A stretch of 64,000 bases of DNA from the NCBI GenBank assembly GCA_024692565.1, contig JAILMN010000034.1, positions 1-64,000 of the forward strand. The letters are read 5' to 3'. Each line of letters starts with the position of its first letter. The stretch's first letter is position 1. The stretch comes from Paludibacteraceae bacterium (GTDB taxonomy: Bacteria > Bacteroidota > Bacteroidia > Bacteroidales > Paludibacteraceae). Positions 61,301 to 64,000 of the stretch are shown here, in pieces. Made by a program: the position numbers and the translations under genes. The notes under the pieces are model-generated. The model ran no database searches, was not told the origin of the DNA, and saw only the letters and a list, made by a program, of their open reading frames with translations.

Positions 61301-64000
61301 CGGCAACGGAAACTTATATGACCCGCAGCCAAGCATGAGTGTTGTATCCAACACTGTGACATTCAACATGCCGGCCGCAAGCGGTTCGTATAAACTGGCG
61401 GCAATACTGCACACCGGAACCGGTGACTGCGGTTCGGGAACAGAGTTGGATTCCGTTACAGCCAATCTGCAGGTTGCAGGCGATCACAATGTGACTGTGG
61501 AATATAAGTGCGGAAGCGAGGTCATCCAAGCTTCGGAAGTTGTCACCGGAAGACCGCTGGATTGGACATCTATTACTGCGCCAACTATCTTTGGTTACAC
61601 ATTCAGCAAATGGAAAGCCGGGGATGGTATCACCATTAAAGACGCTGATGGTAACGGAGAAAAAGCGTCAGCAACTATCAATTTCAAAGCCATCTACGAA
61701 GGTAAGTTGACGGCTATTTATACACAAAAAGAACTTATCTATTTCAAGAATACACTTGGTTGGAGTAGCGTTTATGTGAACTTCTGTAATGAGAATTATT
61801 GGGGTTATGATGCTGAGAGACTAAAGGGTTCAGGAAACGCAGGCATTACTCGTAACAAACTGATGACGCACATTGATGGCACCGACATCTGGTATTATGA
61901 CTACGGTACAGCAGGCATCACTCCGACCCATTATATTTCCTTCACTGAAGATCAGCAAGGAGACGAAGTAAATGGTTATCAATGGTTCTGGGAAACAGAG
62001 GTGGTTTATCCGAGCCGTTACGCAGATGATTATGATGCAGAAAAAGTGGGCGAAAATGGCTTCTATGCGAAGACTCCGATGTTCGTGCCTACCGCCAGCC
62101 AAAGCGAATGGAAGTTAAACAACAATGGTACTAATTACTACAATGCCGGCTATTGGACGAAATACACTCCTGGCACCGGTTACACGCTGGAGGTTTATCG
62201 CACAGTAGATGCCGTTAACGTGCTTGTTCGGTCTGTACCGTTCACCTCTGCAGATGATTTGATGCCGATGACGGCAACACTGGATTTGGAGGAGAACACG
62301 CAATACAAATTCCAGATCAAACGTGACGGAGATGACAGCGACGATGTTTATTATGGCAATTCGGGCGAGATGACCTATAATGACCACGGCCAGAGCACCC
62401 CATGGGAGATGACCAACAGTCCGTCTTTCGATTTGGCTCGCATCTACACCAACACGGCCGGAGATTATACTTTCCACTTGAACTATACAACGAACAGCGC
62501 CGGTCAGCAGTATCGTCTGCGTGTGAATGTGGACTACCCGATTGCCAGCGGTGACTACCGAATTATTTACAAGGATGGTGTACATACCAAATGGCATCCG
62601 TCGGCTATTATTCCAAAGGTAAACAACGGAAAAGATACCGTATCCTTCTTCATTCGTCCAAATACCAGCCCGACGATAAAGATTCAGCAGGCTACAGTTG
62701 ATGGTGAATCAGGAGCTATTTCTTGGAGTGCGGGAACAGATATTACATCCAGCGTCACCACCGGCCTTACGAAAGATAGCGTCTATAACATCAACTTGAC
62801 GATGAATGGTAGCGGTGAAATTTCTGTAGAGAGCGTAGTACCATACACCGGTAATTACTATATCCGCACGGACTGCGCGAACAGTAAATGGGATAATTAT
62901 CGCAGCGACCCGGACCATTTGATGACTTATTCGGAATACTCTATCACGCACGGCGGTTACAGCCATTATTACTGCCACTGGGTAGAAACGAATGACCGCA
63001 AGAACGTGAAGTTCACCATCGCCAACGACTATAGTCCATGCATCTCGGATACATTGGCTCGCGAAACGGCTACCGGGGCATGGGCGAAGGTGGCGTCATT
63101 CATTACCGAAGGTGGTGATTTGCTGCGAAATGCCAATGTGCGCTTCATGTGGGATCAACATACCAATACTATCAGTCGTGCTTATATTGACGGAGCGCAA
63201 GGTTTTGCAAACGATTTCCTGGTTCTCGTCAGCGCAGATAGTAAGATTGCAAATATCAATGATGCGTCAGACATATTAACGGAAGTGAAGTTCTCGGATA
63301 ACCAGAACTGGATATACGAATCCAACGTCAAAGCACAGCCGAATGCACAAATCAAGTTGCGTTCCACATGGGGTGTTGCTCCTACAACCATTGTTCAATA
63401 CTTCAAGGGAACAGAAACTACGACTGAGACGCTGATTACCGGTAGCGGCACCGAATGGTACGACATGCGTTTGCTGTACGATTTCAAGACTAACCGATTG
63501 GTAGCAGCGATGGTGCCGAGCGGTAATTACGACGCAGTGACGCCTATTCATGCCGACGTCATGTTTATCCGCGATCACCAAGGCGACATCGCACAGATCA
63601 CCTTCACGGACCCTGGAGAGATCACGAATATCGAAACGGCTTACGCAGTTCTGCAGTTCAACAAATGGACACTGAACAACAAAGAGCGCACCGGTTCGCA
63701 TAATCCGTTGGCATCACCAGCCTCTAAGCACGAACGCGACCTGTATTTCATTTCCTTCCCGTTCCGCGTCAAACTGAGTGAGGTATTCGGTTTCGGTACT
63801 TATGGACAACATTGGGCTATTCAGTACTACGACGGTGCAGAGCGTGCTGCGAACGGATACTGGCAAGGAGATCCTGGATTCTGGAAGTTCTATTGGGATC
63901 GAAAGAACGTATATCTGGAGCCGAATCAAGGATACTTGCTTGCTTTGGATTTGGAGTTGTTGACTGAAGAATCTTCTGTTTGGGCGAATAATACGGAGCG
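58389..64000 (+). CDS. Giant InlB-repeat surface protein, 3' end outside window; internal signal peptide
   Basis: Open frame from ATG 58389 to the right edge, at least 1870 residues. Residues 1-240 have a short hydrophobic N-terminus, a Ser-rich low-complexity region and then a transmembrane segment WILAIFAAMFSGIIAWRKR, the ending typical of a separate small protein. With no stop, this passes through TTTKKQRILNTTD to a second ATG at 59136 (residue 250), which starts a second signal peptide (HIALALMLLTLGVGNVWG). Then beta-rich and divergent InlB/List-Bact repeats (YTITIANS, ITAPAIAGYTFTTW) and long beta domains with WETEVVYP and FPFRVKLSEVFGFG. It is probably a cell-surface adhesin. Whether it is one protein or two genes joined in frame is unclear. 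Confidence 0.8.
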   Translation, partial: MRIFSLQVLKVTTILLTFSLTTMAHDKAKAASRFYTPQRKADVPEWMQMFDKKEQPKPAAQKKFKSGAVYATSGSRSNQSAGITTTLPSMQFRSSFGSARASISVSSPKSVSPAGSSATMTIKETSRASVHTIGASGNMSSAVSNGSTGSQMSSPNQSYSGALAISTPAITYKPFHPAAPSEYDAEGNVAEESVPERRKTLGGGPEWGEGPCPVGEPWILAIFAAMFSGIIAWRKRTTTKKQRILNTTDMKNFVRVNRTFKGVLTNLSRSLKHIALALMLLTLGVGNVWGDTNISFSGGYIYFADTYNVHKGVTQLCGRKSNCSGGDWYTAVTTLSNISHTKLYYTNSLEGSGWSNVCWNGWALISNSTAKGNSGTEYWSGSNSTWYSAYDSYGLNSGSTYLITVASASKGAAKTTTYNSGGYSSLNNSQTVYKYTSTNNGSTYSAASINSGTVTISAYKMTGNGTASNSSNSTTINTAATTSASRDAAYTGEVTLTASANSGYVFVGWFENTSTSTPLSTETTYTYNAPNSTKSVYARFKNETTYTITIANSVNASTSTTNVGATPVQITAPAIAGYTFTTWSAMPTGVTKTSGNLTDQSIYISATKAATVTANYTEDLSSPYVLKGGSAFGGTAWETEFALTKKTGHSTESAAYYTASLTATPDGAQTSYNFKIVKKGASDTWYGLTGDGDWWYMRSTDPNQALSTSGNNIQLRADVAGNYEIKVDYTTPASPTITITYPTLYTLTYAIGTLKGTSGSISTSPTTASGSSVVSGNSVTLTAPAAKAGYTWKGWYTNEAGTTGHIADVNRAITVTMNANKTLYACYQSASYTVTLNKQTTATGYGTSGSVGNQTVYYNTTLPSLSGSTMPTGTGGYGFMGFYTATGGGGVRVIDASGNWVNGVAGYTSADGKWIMTGGTTLFAYYCTPKITAITLTPASGIVAPGGEISATPTIEPTVAGDKSICWKLLYGNGNLYDPQPSMSVVSNTVTFNMPAASGSYKLAAILHTGTGDCGSGTELDSVTANLQVAGDHNVTVEYKCGSEVIQASEVVTGRPLDWTSITAPTIFGYTFSKWKAGDGITIKDADGNGEKASATINFKAIYEGKLTAIYTQKELIYFKNTLGWSSVYVNFCNENYWGYDAERLKGSGNAGITRNKLMTHIDGTDIWYYDYGTAGITPTHYISFTEDQQGDEVNGYQWFWETEVVYPSRYADDYDAEKVGENGFYAKTPMFVPTASQSEWKLNNNGTNYYNAGYWTKYTPGTGYTLEVYRTVDAVNVLVRSVPFTSADDLMPMTATLDLEENTQYKFQIKRDGDDSDDVYYGNSGEMTYNDHGQSTPWEMTNSPSFDLARIYTNTAGDYTFHLNYTTNSAGQQYRLRVNVDYPIASGDYRIIYKDGVHTKWHPSAIIPKVNNGKDTVSFFIRPNTSPTIKIQQATVDGESGAISWSAGTDITSSVTTGLTKDSVYNINLTMNGSGEISVESVVPYTGNYYIRTDCANSKWDNYRSDPDHLMTYSEYSITHGGYSHYYCHWVETNDRKNVKFTIANDYSPCISDTLARETATGAWAKVASFITEGGDLLRNANVRFMWDQHTNTISRAYIDGAQGFANDFLVLVSADSKIANINDASDILTEVKFSDNQNWIYESNVKAQPNAQIKLRSTWGVAPTTIVQYFKGTETTTETLITGSGTEWYDMRLLYDFKTNRLVAAMVPSGNYDAVTPIHADVMFIRDHQGDIAQITFTDPGEITNIETAYAVLQFNKWTLNNKERTGSHNPLASPASKHERDLYFISFPFRVKLSEVFGFGTYGQHWAIQYYDGAERAANGYWQGDPGFWKFYWDRKNVYLEPNQGYLLALDLELLTEESSVWANNTE

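Overview
This window is a chromosomal stretch from a member of the Bacteroidetes, almost certainly Bacteroidales. The evidence is internal. Seventeen or more promoters share the Bacteroidetes form TTG, then about 20 bp, then TAnnTTTG. The primary sigma factor is the short 286-residue type. The window also carries GldD, a Porin_10-type porin, SusE-like surface proteins with DUF6359 and CBM26 domains, and lipoproteins with Bacteroidetes-style signals. No plasmid, phage or insertion-sequence genes were recognised, so the region looks like core chromosome with an accessory stretch of secreted proteins.

Layout. 1-1.5 kb: a HAD hydrolase cut by the window edge, an isoprenylcysteine-methyltransferase-like membrane protein and a VanX-type dipeptidase. 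1.6-6.4 kb: RlmD, a subtilase, SRP RNA, a 151-bp inverted-repeat element and a RecD-like helicase. 6.5-12.3 kb: a lipoprotein, an OmpA/TSP3 outer-membrane protein, YebC and RsmG. 12.3-14.6 kb: tRNA-Ser, a CYTH protein and CotH. 14.5-22.6 kb (minus strand): aminotransferase, two ABC-2 permeases, an MMPL/RND exporter, RluB, L32 and YceD. 22.7-35.8 kb: a second copy of the 151-bp element, a membrane protein, then five genes for secreted multidomain surface proteins with a ParE-type toxin-antitoxin pair among them. 35.9-41.6 kb (minus strand): SBF-like transporter, Dus, PgpH-like c-di-AMP phosphodiesterase, a fused GGGP synthase-TadA protein, and GldD. 41.7-52 kb (plus strand): ManC, then a glycogen module (debranching enzyme, GT4 synthase-like, GH57-like), a porin, ClpC and thioredoxin. 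52-58 kb: tRNA-Arg, RpoD, a ribbon-helix-helix protein, a beta-barrel protein, a short RNase R-like protein and glycogen phosphorylase. 58.4 kb to the end: a giant InlB-repeat surface protein that runs off the window.

How the parts connect. The debranching enzyme, glycosyltransferase, GH57-like protein and GlgP form a glycogen turnover set. GldD, the subtilase, CotH and the five secreted proteins fit an organism with type IX secretion. Seven exported proteins end in the same roughly 35-residue C-terminal tail, which may be a sorting or anchoring signal.

Most unusual: short tandem repeats, mostly 7 bp long (ATTTTAG, GACGATT, ATTACCT and similar), fill many intergenic gaps. They supply stop and start codons there and also occur inside at least ten reading frames. 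At one site such an array replaces the expected stop codon and joins GGGP synthase to TadA as a single protein. A separate 151-bp hairpin element with 15-bp perfect terminal inverted repeats occurs twice, each time just upstream of a minus-strand promoter, and its two copies show a compensatory base-pair change.
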